NCBI GenBank assembly: GCA_963799425.1
Contig: CAWCXA010000013.1
Span: forward strand, 124,001 to 188,000
DNA length: 64,000 bases
Source: CAVWSM01 sp963799425
GTDB lineage: Bacteria > Actinomycetota > Actinomycetes > Jiangellales > Jiangellaceae
Direction: 5' to 3'
The first letter of the stretch is position 1; the number at the start of each line of letters is the position of its first letter. Shown here piece after piece: positions 25,767 to 35,252 of this stretch. The translations under genes and the position numbers were made by a program. The notes beneath the pieces are model-generated. The model did no database searches and was not told where the DNA came from. It saw only the letters and a list, made by a program, of their open reading frames with translations.

Positions 25767-25939
25767 GCCTCCGCTGATCGGTGCTTGGGCGCGCGTCTGA
25801 GCTCGACTGTCTGGCACAGTCGTCGGTGAGGATCCGCAGGCCAACTCCCAAGTGCTCGTGGACACCCTGCCGCGCGGACAACCATCCCCGGTGGTGGAGT
25901 CCTGACGAGCCGATGGGTGGGCATCGATAGCGTGCGCGC

Positions 25940-27172
25940 ATGACATACGGCCTGGCGACGGACGACAGCACAGTTCTGCGCGAGCGGTACGAGGCGGCCA
26001 CCGCTCACCTGGACCCGCCGTTCGCGGTCGTGGACCTTGACGCGTTCTACGCCAACGGTCGCTCGCTGGTGGAGCGAGCCCTCGGCAAGCCGATCCGGGT
26101 GGCAAGCAAGTCGATCCGCGTTCGATCGCTGCTCGAGGATGTGCTGACACTGCAGGGCTTCACGAGTGTCCTGGCCTACACGCTGCCCGAGGCGCTCTGG
26201 CTGGCCAACCTGGGTGTCAGCGGCGACATCGTCGTGGCGTATCCCACCGCCGACCGCGCCGCGATCGCACGGCTGGTCGCGAGCGAGGCCGCCGCGTCCG
26301 CTGTGACGATCATGGTCGACGACGTGGCGCAGCTCGATCTCGTGGATTCCGTTGGCGCCGCCAACGGTCGGCCCGACGTACGTGTCTGCCTCGAGCTGGA
26401 CGTGTCGTGGCAGCCACTCGGCGGGCGCGTACGGCTGGGTGCGCTGCGCTCCCCTCTGCGCACGGCGGCGCAGCTGCAGACGCTGGCTGAGCACGTCGTG
26501 CGCCGGCCGGGCTTCCGGCTTGTGGGGCTGATGGCGTACGAGTCACAGATCGCAGGTGTGCAGGACTCCCCACCCGGCAGTCCTGCGCGCGGTCGCGCCG
26601 TACGCGAGATGCAACGGCGGTCACGCGCAGACGTCGCCCTGCGACGCGCGGCGGCGGTCGAAGCCGTACGCGCAATCGCCGACCTCGAGTTCGTCAACGG
26701 CGGCGGCACCGGCTCGGTCGAGACGACCGCCGCAGAACCGAGCGTGACCGAGGTCGCGGCGGGGTCGGGGCTGCTGGCACCACGGCTGTTCGACGGCTAC
26801 TCCGCCTTTCAGCCGGCGCCCGCCGCGCTGTTCGCCCTCCCAGTCGTACGACGGCCGGGGCCAGGCGTCGCGACGGTGCTGGGTGGCGGCTACGTCGCAA
26901 GCGGGGCGGCGGGCAAGGACCGGTTGCCGAAACCCTGGCTGCCGGCAGGACTTCGGTTCGATGCGCTCGAGGGTGCAGGCGAGGTGCAGACGCCCCTGCG
27001 TGGCATTGCTGCCGACTCGCTGCGTGTCGGCGACCGTGTGTGGTTCCGGCATGCCAAGGCCGGCGAGCTGGCCGAGCACTTCACCACGTACCACTTGATC
27101 CACCGGGCAAAGGGAGACGGTGTTATCGGGTCCGTGCCGACCTACCGCGGCGAGGCCCAGTGCTTCCTGTGA
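25940..27172 (+). CDS. Alanine-racemase-N / D-threonine-aldolase-like PLP-dependent enzyme
   Basis: A 410-residue fold-type III PLP enzyme. The N-terminus has FAVVDLDAFYANGRSLVERA and the PLP lysine in VASKSIRVRSLL, and the middle has the barrel motif VNGGGTGSVE. The C-terminus includes HAKAGELAEHF, containing the metal-ligand-like His typical of D-threonine aldolase/DSD-like enzymes. Actinobacterial members often sit next to D-arabinono-1,4-lactone oxidase, which is absent here. The following kinase gene overlaps by 4 nt (GTGA), so the two are coupled. Confidence 0.85.
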   Translation: MTYGLATDDSTVLRERYEAATAHLDPPFAVVDLDAFYANGRSLVERALGKPIRVASKSIRVRSLLEDVLTLQGFTSVLAYTLPEALWLANLGVSGDIVVAYPTADRAAIARLVASEAAASAVTIMVDDVAQLDLVDSVGAANGRPDVRVCLELDVSWQPLGGRVRLGALRSPLRTAAQLQTLAEHVVRRPGFRLVGLMAYESQIAGVQDSPPGSPARGRAVREMQRRSRADVALRRAAAVEAVRAIADLEFVNGGGTGSVETTAAEPSVTEVAAGSGLLAPRLFDGYSAFQPAPAALFALPVVRRPGPGVATVLGGGYVASGAAGKDRLPKPWLPAGLRFDALEGAGEVQTPLRGIAADSLRVGDRVWFRHAKAGELAEHFTTYHLIHRAKGDGVIGSVPTYRGEAQCFL

Positions 27173-27759
27173 CCTTCGCGGCGCTCGGCGCCCAGGTCAC
27201 GTCGGCGCCACCGCGCCTCGGACCCGTACGGCTGGTGTGTGTCGACGGGCCCGCAGGGTCCGGGAAGACAACGTTCGCAGGTCGGCTCGCAAGAGCGCTC
27301 GGCGATGTGCAGGTGGTGCACATGGACGACCTGTACGAAGGGTGGTCCGGGCTCGACCGGGTGTGGGAGCGGCTGTACGGCTGGGTGCTCGAGCCGATGG
27401 CCGCCGGGCGACCCGGGCGCTATCGCCGGTACGACTGGGCGGCGGGCGAGTTCGCGGAGTGGCATACCGTGCCAGTCGCCGACGTGCTGGTCGTCGAGGG
27501 ATGCGGGTCGGCGCAGCGCGGGGTCGATCCGTACGCGACCCTGCGCGTCTGGGTTGAAGTACCCCGTGAGTTGCGGCTGCAACGAGGCATCGTCCGCGAC
27601 GGCGAGGCCTTGCGGGCCGAGTGGTTGCGATGGGCCGAGCTGGAAGCGGCGCACTTCGCCCGGGAGCGCACCCGGGAGCGGGCCGACTTGCGCGTCGATG
27701 GCGAACCGGTCGCGGCGCACGACCCCGAGCATGAGTTCGTGTTGCTGGCCGACGGCTAG
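27169..27759 (+). CDS. P-loop uridine-kinase-like protein
   Basis: A 196-residue protein with a Walker A motif GPAGSGKTT near residue 24, a substrate-binding HMDDLYEGWSGL stretch, and VLVVEGCGSAQRG preceding a lid-like basic region. This is typical of the actinobacterial uridine-kinase-like ATP-binding family. It starts from GTG at 27169, overlapping the upstream PLP enzyme. It probably phosphorylates a small molecule; nucleoside specificity is not assured. Confidence 0.85.
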   Translation: MTFAALGAQVTSAPPRLGPVRLVCVDGPAGSGKTTFAGRLARALGDVQVVHMDDLYEGWSGLDRVWERLYGWVLEPMAAGRPGRYRRYDWAAGEFAEWHTVPVADVLVVEGCGSAQRGVDPYATLRVWVEVPRELRLQRGIVRDGEALRAEWLRWAELEAAHFARERTRERADLRVDGEPVAAHDPEHEFVLLADG

Positions 27760-28350
27760 TCACGACCCGAACGGCCACCACCAGCGCCGACGGCGAGGGT
27801 GCCGAATCACGACCGGGGCGTTCTTGATCACACCGGTGATGCGGATGCGTGGGGTGCCCTGCCTGGCGGAGCGCCGCTTGTCCTTCACACCGGCGTTGAT
27901 CGTCTGGATCTCGTCAACCTCGACACCCCAAGTCTCCGGCACAACCACGACGAGCTTCTCGTTCTTGATGTTCACCTCGATCAGGATCTCCGGCACGCGT
28001 ACCAGCGCCTCAGTGAAGTCGAGCCGCACCCCGGCGTTCTGAGTGATCACGACAATGTGCCGCGGTACGCGCCACTGGCCGTCCCGTGACAGCGCGCTGT
28101 TTTCGGTGCGCAGAGTGAGGACGTCAGCTCGTCCGTGCCCAGCAGGCGCAAGGTCCTCAGTCACCCGCTCGAGTTCTGTCCGCGTCTTGCTGACGTAGAT
28201 CTGCTCGAGTCGCTCGTTGAGCTCACTCACATCGAGGCGCCCGTCTGCATGAGCGTCCTGGACGACGGCCGCGGCGTTGTCCCGATCCTGGTCGCTGGCC
28301 CGCAGCGCCGGTGGGCGACCAGGGTCGGAGGGCCGATGCTCCATCGTCAT
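27760..28350 (-). CDS. DUF1707 domain protein with C-terminal LiaF-like region
   Basis: A 196-residue protein. Residues about 14-70 form the DUF1707 domain (RASDQDRDNAAAVVQDAHADGRLDVSELNERLEQIYVSKTRTEL), a short helical module common in Actinobacteria. The C-terminal half (VVITQNAGVRLDF... IEVNIKNEKLVVVVPETWGVEVD) resembles the beta-rich LiaF/DUF2154 domain. No transmembrane helix is evident. The gene converges with the kinase at 27759. Role unknown, possibly envelope-stress related by analogy with LiaF. Confidence 0.8.
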   Translation of the reverse strand: MTMEHRPSDPGRPPALRASDQDRDNAAAVVQDAHADGRLDVSELNERLEQIYVSKTRTELERVTEDLAPAGHGRADVLTLRTENSALSRDGQWRVPRHIVVITQNAGVRLDFTEALVRVPEILIEVNIKNEKLVVVVPETWGVEVDEIQTINAGVKDKRRSARQGTPRIRITGVIKNAPVVIRHPRRRRWWWPFGS

Positions 28351-28376
28351 GACCGAGAACGGTAGTCGGGCACGGA

Positions 28377-29237
28377 CTAGACCCGGCACGCGTGTATGTC
28401 GGTGACCAGGATCGCGCGTGCGCCGATGTCCCACAGGTCGTCCATGACCCGTTGCGCGTCAGCTCGCGGGACCATGGCGCGTACGGCGACCCACCCCTCG
28501 CGATGCAGCGGCGAGACGGTCGGCGACTCCAGGCCGGGTGTGAGTGCCGAGGCTTCCTCGACCTTCTCGGCGCGGATGTCGTAGTCCATCATCACGTAGC
28601 GCCGCGCCACGAGAACACCCTGCAGTCGGCGAACCAGCTGGCCGAACGCCGCGTGCTCGGCTGCATCGCTGCGACGGATGAGCACTGCTTCCGACACCAG
28701 AATGGGCGCGCCGACAACTTCGAGGCCCGCCTGGCGGAGGGTCGTACCCGTCGACACGACGTCAGCGATCGCATCCGCAACGCCGAGTCGGACAGCTGTC
28801 TCGACCGCACCGTCGAGCCGGATCACGGAGGCGTCCACCCCGTGGTCTGCGAGGTGCGCGCCGACGATGCCGGCGAACGATGTGGCCACGCGGAGTCCAG
28901 CAAGGCCCTGTACATCGGTGGCGGTCCCCGGCGTCGTGGCGAACCTGAAGGTTGACCCACCGAACCCCAGGCTCAGCACCTCCTCGGCCGCGGCGCCGGA
29001 ATCGAGCAGCAGGTCGCGGCCGGTGATGCCGACATCGAGGGTCCCCGAGCCGACATAGACGGCGATGTCGCGCGGTCGCAGGAAGAAGAACTCGGTGTTG
29101 TTCTCGGGGTCGAGGAGCATGAGGTCTCGCGCGTCGGACCGCTGCCGGTAGCCGGCCTCGCGCAGCATCTCGGCGGCCGGCTCGGCGAGCAGTCCCTTGT
29201 TGGGCACGGCGATCCGGAGGGTGGATCCGTTGGGCAT
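28377..29237 (-). CDS. hisG: ATP phosphoribosyltransferase
   Basis: A 286-residue long-form HisG with its own regulatory domain. The N-terminal catalytic lobe starts LRIAVPNKGLLAEPAAEML, the PRPP-binding loop is ADVVSTGTTLRQ, and the C-terminal ACT-like domain (ESPTVSPLHREGWVAVRAMV) binds histidine for feedback inhibition. It catalyses the first step of histidine synthesis, ATP plus PRPP to phosphoribosyl-ATP. It lies 54 bp downstream of hisE in the same direction, the usual actinobacterial hisE-hisG pair separated from the other his genes. Confidence 0.97.
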   Translation of the reverse strand: MPNGSTLRIAVPNKGLLAEPAAEMLREAGYRQRSDARDLMLLDPENNTEFFFLRPRDIAVYVGSGTLDVGITGRDLLLDSGAAAEEVLSLGFGGSTFRFATTPGTATDVQGLAGLRVATSFAGIVGAHLADHGVDASVIRLDGAVETAVRLGVADAIADVVSTGTTLRQAGLEVVGAPILVSEAVLIRRSDAAEHAAFGQLVRRLQGVLVARRYVMMDYDIRAEKVEEASALTPGLESPTVSPLHREGWVAVRAMVPRADAQRVMDDLWDIGARAILVTDIHACRV

Positions 29238-29291
29238 GGCGGTCTCCTCGTACGGAGTGTGATCAGCGTCGGTCCGGGATCCGGGGCGTGG

Positions 29292-29555
29292 TCACAGATG
29301 CTCGTAGACCTGCTGCAGGGTGATGCCGCGGGCGAGCATGAGCACCTGCACCTGGTAGAGCAGCTGGGAGATCTCCTCCGCCGCGCGCTCCGGCGACTCG
29401 TGCTCGGCCGCCATCCAGGCCTCGGCTGCCTCCTCGACGACCTTCTTTCCCACCTCGTGGACGCCCTGCCGCACGGCCACGACCGTGCCCGAGCCCTCGG
29501 CTGCATCGGCAACCTTGGCGGCCAGCTCGACCCACAGGCCGTCGAACGTCTTCAC
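29292..29555 (-). CDS. hisE: Phosphoribosyl-ATP pyrophosphatase
   Basis: An 87-residue protein of the all-alpha NTP-pyrophosphatase fold with the metal-binding KVVEEAAEAWMAAEHES motif followed by EEISQLLYQVQVLML. It catalyses the second step of histidine synthesis, removal of pyrophosphate from PR-ATP. The length is normal for a monofunctional actinobacterial HisE. Confidence 0.97.
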   Translation of the reverse strand: MKTFDGLWVELAAKVADAAEGSGTVVAVRQGVHEVGKKVVEEAAEAWMAAEHESPERAAEEISQLLYQVQVLMLARGITLQQVYEHL

Positions 29556-29608
29556 GCGGGTCCCTTCGGTGGCAGTCCGCCGATCAGCGTACGCAGCGCC
29601 CTGCAGGG

Positions 29609-29911
29609 CTAGGGCTCCAGGTCGTAGGCAGCAACGATGGCGGCCGCCAGGCGGCTTTCCTGATCAGGTGGTAGATAGCCGAGCAGTCGACCGATGTGGT
29701 CGCGATCGACCGTGGACACATTGTCCAGCGAGATCACCGAGTCGTGATCGAGCCCATTCGCCGGCCCGACAGCCACCTCGCTGAGCAGTCCGCGGATAGT
29801 CGAGGTGATTGGTGCAACGGTGATGCGGCGCAGGTATGGCCTTGCTGTCTCGCGAGTCAGCAGGAGCGCTGGGCGCACCTTGTCGAGGGTGACGAGGTGG
29901 ATTGGGCGCAT
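29609..29911 (-). CDS. MazF/PemK-family mRNA interferase toxin
   Basis: A 100-residue protein: RPIHLVTLDKVRPALLLTRE, then APITSTIRGLLSEVAVGPANGL and VISLDNVSTVDRDHIGRLLG, the three conserved blocks of the CcdB/MazF fold, including the Arg/Pro of KVRPALLL and the Thr-Ser pair. It should cleave mRNA at specific sites when freed. It overlaps its antitoxin by 4 nt. The pair sits between ribH and hisE, genes that are normally neighbours, so it is a later insertion. Confidence 0.92.
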   Translation of the reverse strand: MRPIHLVTLDKVRPALLLTRETARPYLRRITVAPITSTIRGLLSEVAVGPANGLDHDSVISLDNVSTVDRDHIGRLLGYLPPDQESRLAAAIVAAYDLEP

Positions 29912-30153
29912 CAGTCGATGTGCATGGGCTGCTGAGCGGCCTCGCTCGCGAATCCGGCCAGGTCGGGGTAAGGGTCGGCGCCGGCCAGCGCAGCCAGAAT
30001 CTCCACCTCTGCTTCGGCGGCTTCCCGGTGGCGCTCGCGTTCGAGTGCCCGACGGACCAAGTCGGCCCGGCTCTCGGCCTTCCCAGCGTCGACCTGGGAG
30101 TCGATGAAATCGAGCAGGTCATCAGGCACCCGCACCGCGATTTGAGTGGCCAT
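29911..30153 (-). CDS. Ribbon-helix-helix antitoxin (MazE-like)
   Basis: An 80-residue protein with an RHH DNA-binding domain at the N-terminus (TQIAVRVPDDLLDFIDSQV, then ESRADLVRRALERE) and an acidic C-terminal tail expected to neutralise the toxin. It starts with ATG at 30153, inside a palindrome that may be its operator. Antitoxin precedes toxin as usual. Confidence 0.9.
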   Translation of the reverse strand: MATQIAVRVPDDLLDFIDSQVDAGKAESRADLVRRALERERHREAAEAEVEILAALAGADPYPDLAGFASEAAQQPMHID

Positions 30154-30165
30154 ACCAGAATGGTA
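30153..30165. promoter_or_regulatory. Palindrome overlapping the antitoxin start
   Basis: TACCA-GAA-TGGTA overlaps the ATG at 30153. RHH antitoxins bind such short inverted repeats for autoregulation, so this is a plausible operator. Confidence 0.45.
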
Positions 30166-30183
30166 CCACAGCGGGATGCAAGG

Positions 30184-30656
30184 TCAGGCGTAGACGTCCC
30201 GCAAAGCGCACGCCGCCGCGATGGCCGCCTGCGCCGCGTCGTACCCCTTGTCCTCCTTGGAGTCGGGTAGCCCGGCCCGATCCAACGCCTGCTCGGCGTT
30301 ATCGCACGTGAGAACGCCGAACCCGATCGGTACGCCGGTCTCGACGCTCACCTGAGTGAGGCCGATCGTCGCCGCCTGACACACGTAGTCGAAGTGCGGC
30401 GTCTCCCCGCGGATCACGACTCCGAGCGCGACGATGGCGTCGTAGCCATGCCGAGCCAGCCGAGCCGCAGCTACCGGCAGCTCGAACGACCCAGGCACCC
30501 GGATCACGACGGGATCGCGCACCTTGTCCTCGGCGAGGCCGCGCAGCGCACCTGCGACGAGCGCGTCCATCACTTGCTCATGCCATTGCGCCGCTACGAC
30601 GGCGACCCGCAGCTCCCCTCCGTCGCGATGCTCCAGACGGGGTGCACCCGCACCAC

Positions 30657-30660
<4 letters not shown>
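30184..30660 (-). CDS. ribH: 6,7-dimethyl-8-ribityllumazine synthase
   Basis: A 158-residue protein with all family blocks: VPGSFELPVAA, ALGVVIRGETPHFDYVC with the catalytic-loop histidine, and PIGFGVLTCDNAEQALDRAG. It condenses the ribityl-uracil intermediate with the four-carbon phosphate made by the RibB domain, the penultimate step of riboflavin synthesis. The start overlaps ribBA by 4 nt. It is the last gene of the FMN-riboswitch operon. Confidence 0.97.
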
Positions 30661-31894
<1,234 letters not shown>

Positions 31895-31898
<4 letters not shown>

Positions 31899-32599
31899 AC
31901 CGGCATCTCGTCCGGTCTCGGTGCCCTCGAGCCGAGTGCGGCAGTCTCCGTGCGGGCCACGCGCAACCAGACGACGAAGCCCCAGATCACGAAGCCGCCG
32001 TAGACCCCGTAGAGCAGCGCCGACGGGTAGAACTTGAAGTAGATGAGCTCCGGCACTCCCACCAGGTCGACGGCGAGCCAGCACAACCAGAAGTCCACCC
32101 AGCCGCGGGCCATCGCGTACGTGGCGAGGATCGACCCGACGAAGATCCACGAGTCGGCGAGGAAGTACCACCACGGCGCCGGCCACTCGGTGCCGATCCC
32201 CCGGAAGATCGCCCAGCAGACGAGGACACCGACCAAACCGACGGAGATGTAGGTCGCCCGCTCGCGCCCCGTCGCCCAGCGCGGGTGCACGGCAGGCTCG
32301 TTGCTGCCGCTGCGCTTGTTGGCGTTCCACCGCCACCAGCCGTAGACGCTGACGACGATGAAGAACACCTGCCGGGCCGCCTGGCCGTACAGCGTCTGGT
32401 GCTGTGGGTTGCTGAACGCGATCCCGAAGAACACCGTGAACAGCAGTACGTTGCCCACGATGCCGACGGGCCAGGCCCACACCTTGCGCCGCATCCCGCC
32501 GATCGCCGACGCGAGCCCGAAGCCGTTGCCGATGATCTCCCGCCACAGGATGTCGGCGCCGAGGATATGGATGTGCGACTCGAAGAGCCACTCGATCAC
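31895..32599 (-). CDS. pnuC: PnuC-family vitamin transporter, probably riboflavin importer (RibM/PnuX-like)
   Basis: A 234-residue membrane protein with about seven hydrophobic segments and the PnuC pattern: WPVGIVGNVLLFTVFFG, VSVYGWWRWN, and a W-rich loop WPAPWWYFLADSWIF. PnuC proteins are facilitators for nicotinamide riboside; relatives inside FMN-riboswitch operons (RibM/PnuX of corynebacteria) move riboflavin. The position between ribE and ribBA and the shared riboswitch favour riboflavin. GTG start at 32599 with AAAGGA upstream, overlapping ribE. Confidence 0.88.
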
Positions 32600-33201
32600 G
32601 GGTCGGTCCTTTCGGTCGTAAGCAGACGCTCCACGTACTTCGCGATGACGTCGACCTCGAGGTTGACGAGGTCGCCGGGTTGCCTGGTGCCGAGCGTGGT
32701 GAGCTCGAGGGTGATCGGGATCAGGGAGACCTCGAACCAGTCGGGGCCGAGTCCGGACACGGTGAGCGAGACCCCGTCGACGGCGATGGACCCTTTGAGC
32801 GCGACGTAGCGGGCAAGGCCGCGAGGGAGTTCGAGGCGGACGACCTCCCAGCGGTCTCCCGGCGTGCGGCTGATGACGGGCGCGGCGCCGTCGATATGAC
32901 CCTGCACCACATGCCCGTCGAGGCGTCCGTCGCTGCGCACCGCGCGTTCGAGGTTGACCTGGTCGCCGGCCGTGAGCGCGCCCAGGCTGGTGCGATCGAG
33001 CGTCTCCTTCATCACGTCGGCGGTGAAGGCCTCGGATTCCCTGTTCACGACGGTCAGACACACGCCGTTGACGGCGATCGAGCCGCCGTGGACGACGTCT
33101 TTCGTGACGATCGGTCCGCGCACGGTGAGGCGGGCGTTGTCCGGTCCGCGGTGGTCGATGGTGACCACTTCGCCGAGCTCCTCCACGATGCCGGTGAACA
33201 T
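32596..33201 (-). CDS. ribE: Riboflavin synthase, alpha subunit
   Basis: A 201-residue protein with the two internal lumazine-binding repeats, starting MFTGIVEELGEVV and again around VQGHIDGAAPVISR. It contains the conserved VNGVCLTVV and VDGVSLTVSG strand motifs, one per repeat. It dismutates two lumazines to riboflavin and the ribityl-pyrimidine. AGGAG precedes the ATG at 33201. It follows ribD by 10 bp. Confidence 0.96.
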   Translation of the reverse strand: MFTGIVEELGEVVTIDHRGPDNARLTVRGPIVTKDVVHGGSIAVNGVCLTVVNRESEAFTADVMKETLDRTSLGALTAGDQVNLERAVRSDGRLDGHVVQGHIDGAAPVISRTPGDRWEVVRLELPRGLARYVALKGSIAVDGVSLTVSGLGPDWFEVSLIPITLELTTLGTRQPGDLVNLEVDVIAKYVERLLTTERTDP

Positions 33202-33211
33202 CACTGCTCCT

Positions 33212-34288
33212 TCACTTGGTCGCACTCGTCTCGACACCAAAGAACGGTGCGTCCGCTCGCAGCTCTGCCTCGCGGGTGTCGGCGATGACTCGGATGTCTC
33301 GTCCGACCTGGGTCACGTCGCGCACTACGAGACGGAGCGCATCGCCGATCGTGCTGATTCCCGCGTCCTGCAAGGCGGCCGAGCCCGCGCCCAGCAAGGC
33401 GGGGGCGATGTAGGCGACTACCCGGTCGACAAGGCCCGCGCTGATGAACGCGCCGGCAACCGTCGGCCCGCCCTCCAACCAGACGTGCTGGCGGTCGCGG
33501 GCGAACAGCTCGGCCAGTGCCTCGGCCGGATCGCGGGTCTCGAGGTGCAGCGTCTCCGCCGCGTCGTCGAGCACTCGCGCCCGTGCGGGGATGCGACGCC
33601 GGCCCATGACAACGCGCAACGGCTGCAGCCCGCGTGCCACTGGCTGGTTGGTGGCACCGCGCACGGTGAGCTGTGGATCGTCGGCAAGGACGGTGCCGGT
33701 GCCGACCAGGATCGCGTCGCACTCGGCCCGCAACCGGTGCACGTCGGCGCGCGCCTTAGCGGAGGTGATCCAGCGGCTGCTGCCGTCGGCCGCCGCGCTG
33801 CGCCCGTCGAGTGTGGCGGCGAACTTCCAGGTCACGTATGGCCGCCGGTGGCGGATGGCGTACGACCAGGCGTGGTTCAGCTCTTCGGCGTCGGCCGCCA
33901 GAACCCCGGCGGCGACGTCGATGCCCGCAGCGCGCAGCCTGTCGGCTCCCCCGCTGGCGACGGGGTTGCTGTCCGCCTGGGCGAACACCACTCGCCTGAT
34001 ACCGGCTGCGATCAGGGTTTCGGCGCACGGACCAGTGCGGCCGGTGTGGTTGCACGGCTCGAGCGTGACGACCGCGGTGGCACCCCGTACGCGGTCGCCC
34101 GCTGCGGCGAGGGCCGCCACCTCAGCGTGGGGCGTGCCCGCGCCGCGGTGGTAGCCCTCCGCGATGGAGTTGCCCTGCGCGTCGAGGATCACGCAGCCCA
34201 CCCGCGGGTTGGGTCCGAGCGGCACGCCGGGGGTGGCGGCAAGCGTCAAGGCTCGGCGCATCGCCGCCACCTCGTGTCTGCTTGCCAT
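33212..34288 (-). CDS. ribD: Bifunctional riboflavin deaminase-reductase
   Basis: A 358-residue protein. The deaminase domain (about 1-145) has the zinc motif HAEVAAL and EPCNHTGRTGPC. The reductase domain (about 150-358) includes VTWKFAATLDGRSAA, SSRWITS and a C-terminal WLEGGPTVAGAFI. It is the first gene of the operon downstream of the FMN riboswitch. GTP-derived pyrimidine is deaminated and reduced here before RibH. Confidence 0.96.
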   Translation of the reverse strand: MASRHEVAAMRRALTLAATPGVPLGPNPRVGCVILDAQGNSIAEGYHRGAGTPHAEVAALAAAGDRVRGATAVVTLEPCNHTGRTGPCAETLIAAGIRRVVFAQADSNPVASGGADRLRAAGIDVAAGVLAADAEELNHAWSYAIRHRRPYVTWKFAATLDGRSAAADGSSRWITSAKARADVHRLRAECDAILVGTGTVLADDPQLTVRGATNQPVARGLQPLRVVMGRRRIPARARVLDDAAETLHLETRDPAEALAELFARDRQHVWLEGGPTVAGAFISAGLVDRVVAYIAPALLGAGSAALQDAGISTIGDALRLVVRDVTQVGRDIRVIADTREAELRADAPFFGVETSATK

Positions 34289-34399
34289 CCCGGGCTCCTC
34301 ACCTGTCGTGGGTGCCCCGGGGGTGTCGACGCGTGCGACGCGTCAGGATGCGGTAGCCATCGCGCTCCGCGAGACGGACCACGGAGCCAACCGCTCCTG

Positions 34400-34527
34400 C
34401 GTGCTGCCTCCCATCCGGACTCTCACCGTCGGTCCAGGAGTCTCACCTGGTCAACCGGCCGCTGGCTGCGGTCGGGTCGCGGACTATCACCGCCGGTTCG
34501 GAATTTCACCGACCCCGGAGCACGCAT
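34400..34527 (-). ncRNA. FMN riboswitch (RFN element) upstream of the riboflavin operon
   Basis: On the - strand the element has the RFN blocks in order: CGGGGTCGGTGAAATTCCGA, ACCGGCGGTGATAGTCCGCG, then AGACTCCTGGACCGACGGTG and AGAGTCCGGATGGGAGG near 34400-34420. FMN binding should reduce expression of ribD-ribE-pnuC-ribBA-ribH. A short GACGCG/CGCGTC hairpin lies between it and ribD at about 34327-34345, possibly part of the expression platform. Confidence 0.95.
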
Positions 34528-34552
34528 TGCTCGTTGCCATTGTGACACGGCG

Positions 34553-35224
34553 TCAGCCGTGGCGGCCGGCGGCGTCCGACGCCAGATCGCGCAGTTCCTT
34601 GATCGCGGCGTCGGCGTCGTCCGCGCCGTAGACGGCGGAGCCGGCGACGAACACGTCAGCGCCGGCATCGGCGCAGCGCTCGATCGTGGAGGTGGACACC
34701 CCGCCGTCCACCTGTAGCCACACCTGCCCCCCGTGGCGCTTGATCAGCTCGCGGGCGGCACGGATCTTGGGCAGGCACAGATCCAGGAAGGCCTGCCCCC
34801 CGAACCCCGGTTCCACGGTCATCACCAGGATCATGTCCAGCTCGGGCAGCAGATCCGCGTACGGCTCGACAGGCGTGGCCGGCTTGAGCGCCATGCCCGC
34901 CCGCGCACCGCGGCGGCGTAACTCGCGGGCGAGTCGCACGGGCGCGCTCGCGGCCTCGACATGAAAGGTCACATTGGCCGCGCCGGCCTCCGCGTAGGCG
35001 GGTGCCCACAGATCGGGGTTTTCGATCATGAGGTGGCAGTCGATCGGCAGCTCGCTACGGGCCAACAGCGCCTCGACGACTGGGAGCCCAAGGGTCAGGT
35101 TGGGCACGAAGTGGTTGTCCATCACGTCGACGTGCACCCAGTCGGCAGTGCTGACGCGCGCCATCTCCGCCTCGAGGTTGGCGAAGTCGGCATTCAGGAT
35201 GCTCGGTGCGATCTGGATACCCAC
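34553..35224 (-). CDS. rpe: Ribulose-phosphate 3-epimerase
   Basis: A 223-residue TIM-barrel enzyme. Motifs include IAPSILNADFANLE, HVDVMDNHFVPN with metal-binding residues, HLMIENPD, LVMTVEPGFGGQAF, and LQVDGGVSTSTIERCADAGAD for phosphate binding. It interconverts ribulose-5-phosphate and xylulose-5-phosphate in the pentose phosphate pathway. The start is GTG at 35224; no ATG fits the family N-terminus. Confidence 0.97.
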   Translation of the reverse strand: MGIQIAPSILNADFANLEAEMARVSTADWVHVDVMDNHFVPNLTLGLPVVEALLARSELPIDCHLMIENPDLWAPAYAEAGAANVTFHVEAASAPVRLARELRRRGARAGMALKPATPVEPYADLLPELDMILVMTVEPGFGGQAFLDLCLPKIRAARELIKRHGGQVWLQVDGGVSTSTIERCADAGADVFVAGSAVYGADDADAAIKELRDLASDAAGRHG

Positions 35225-35252
35225 GAGAGGGAGGCTATCCGGACGACGCGCG

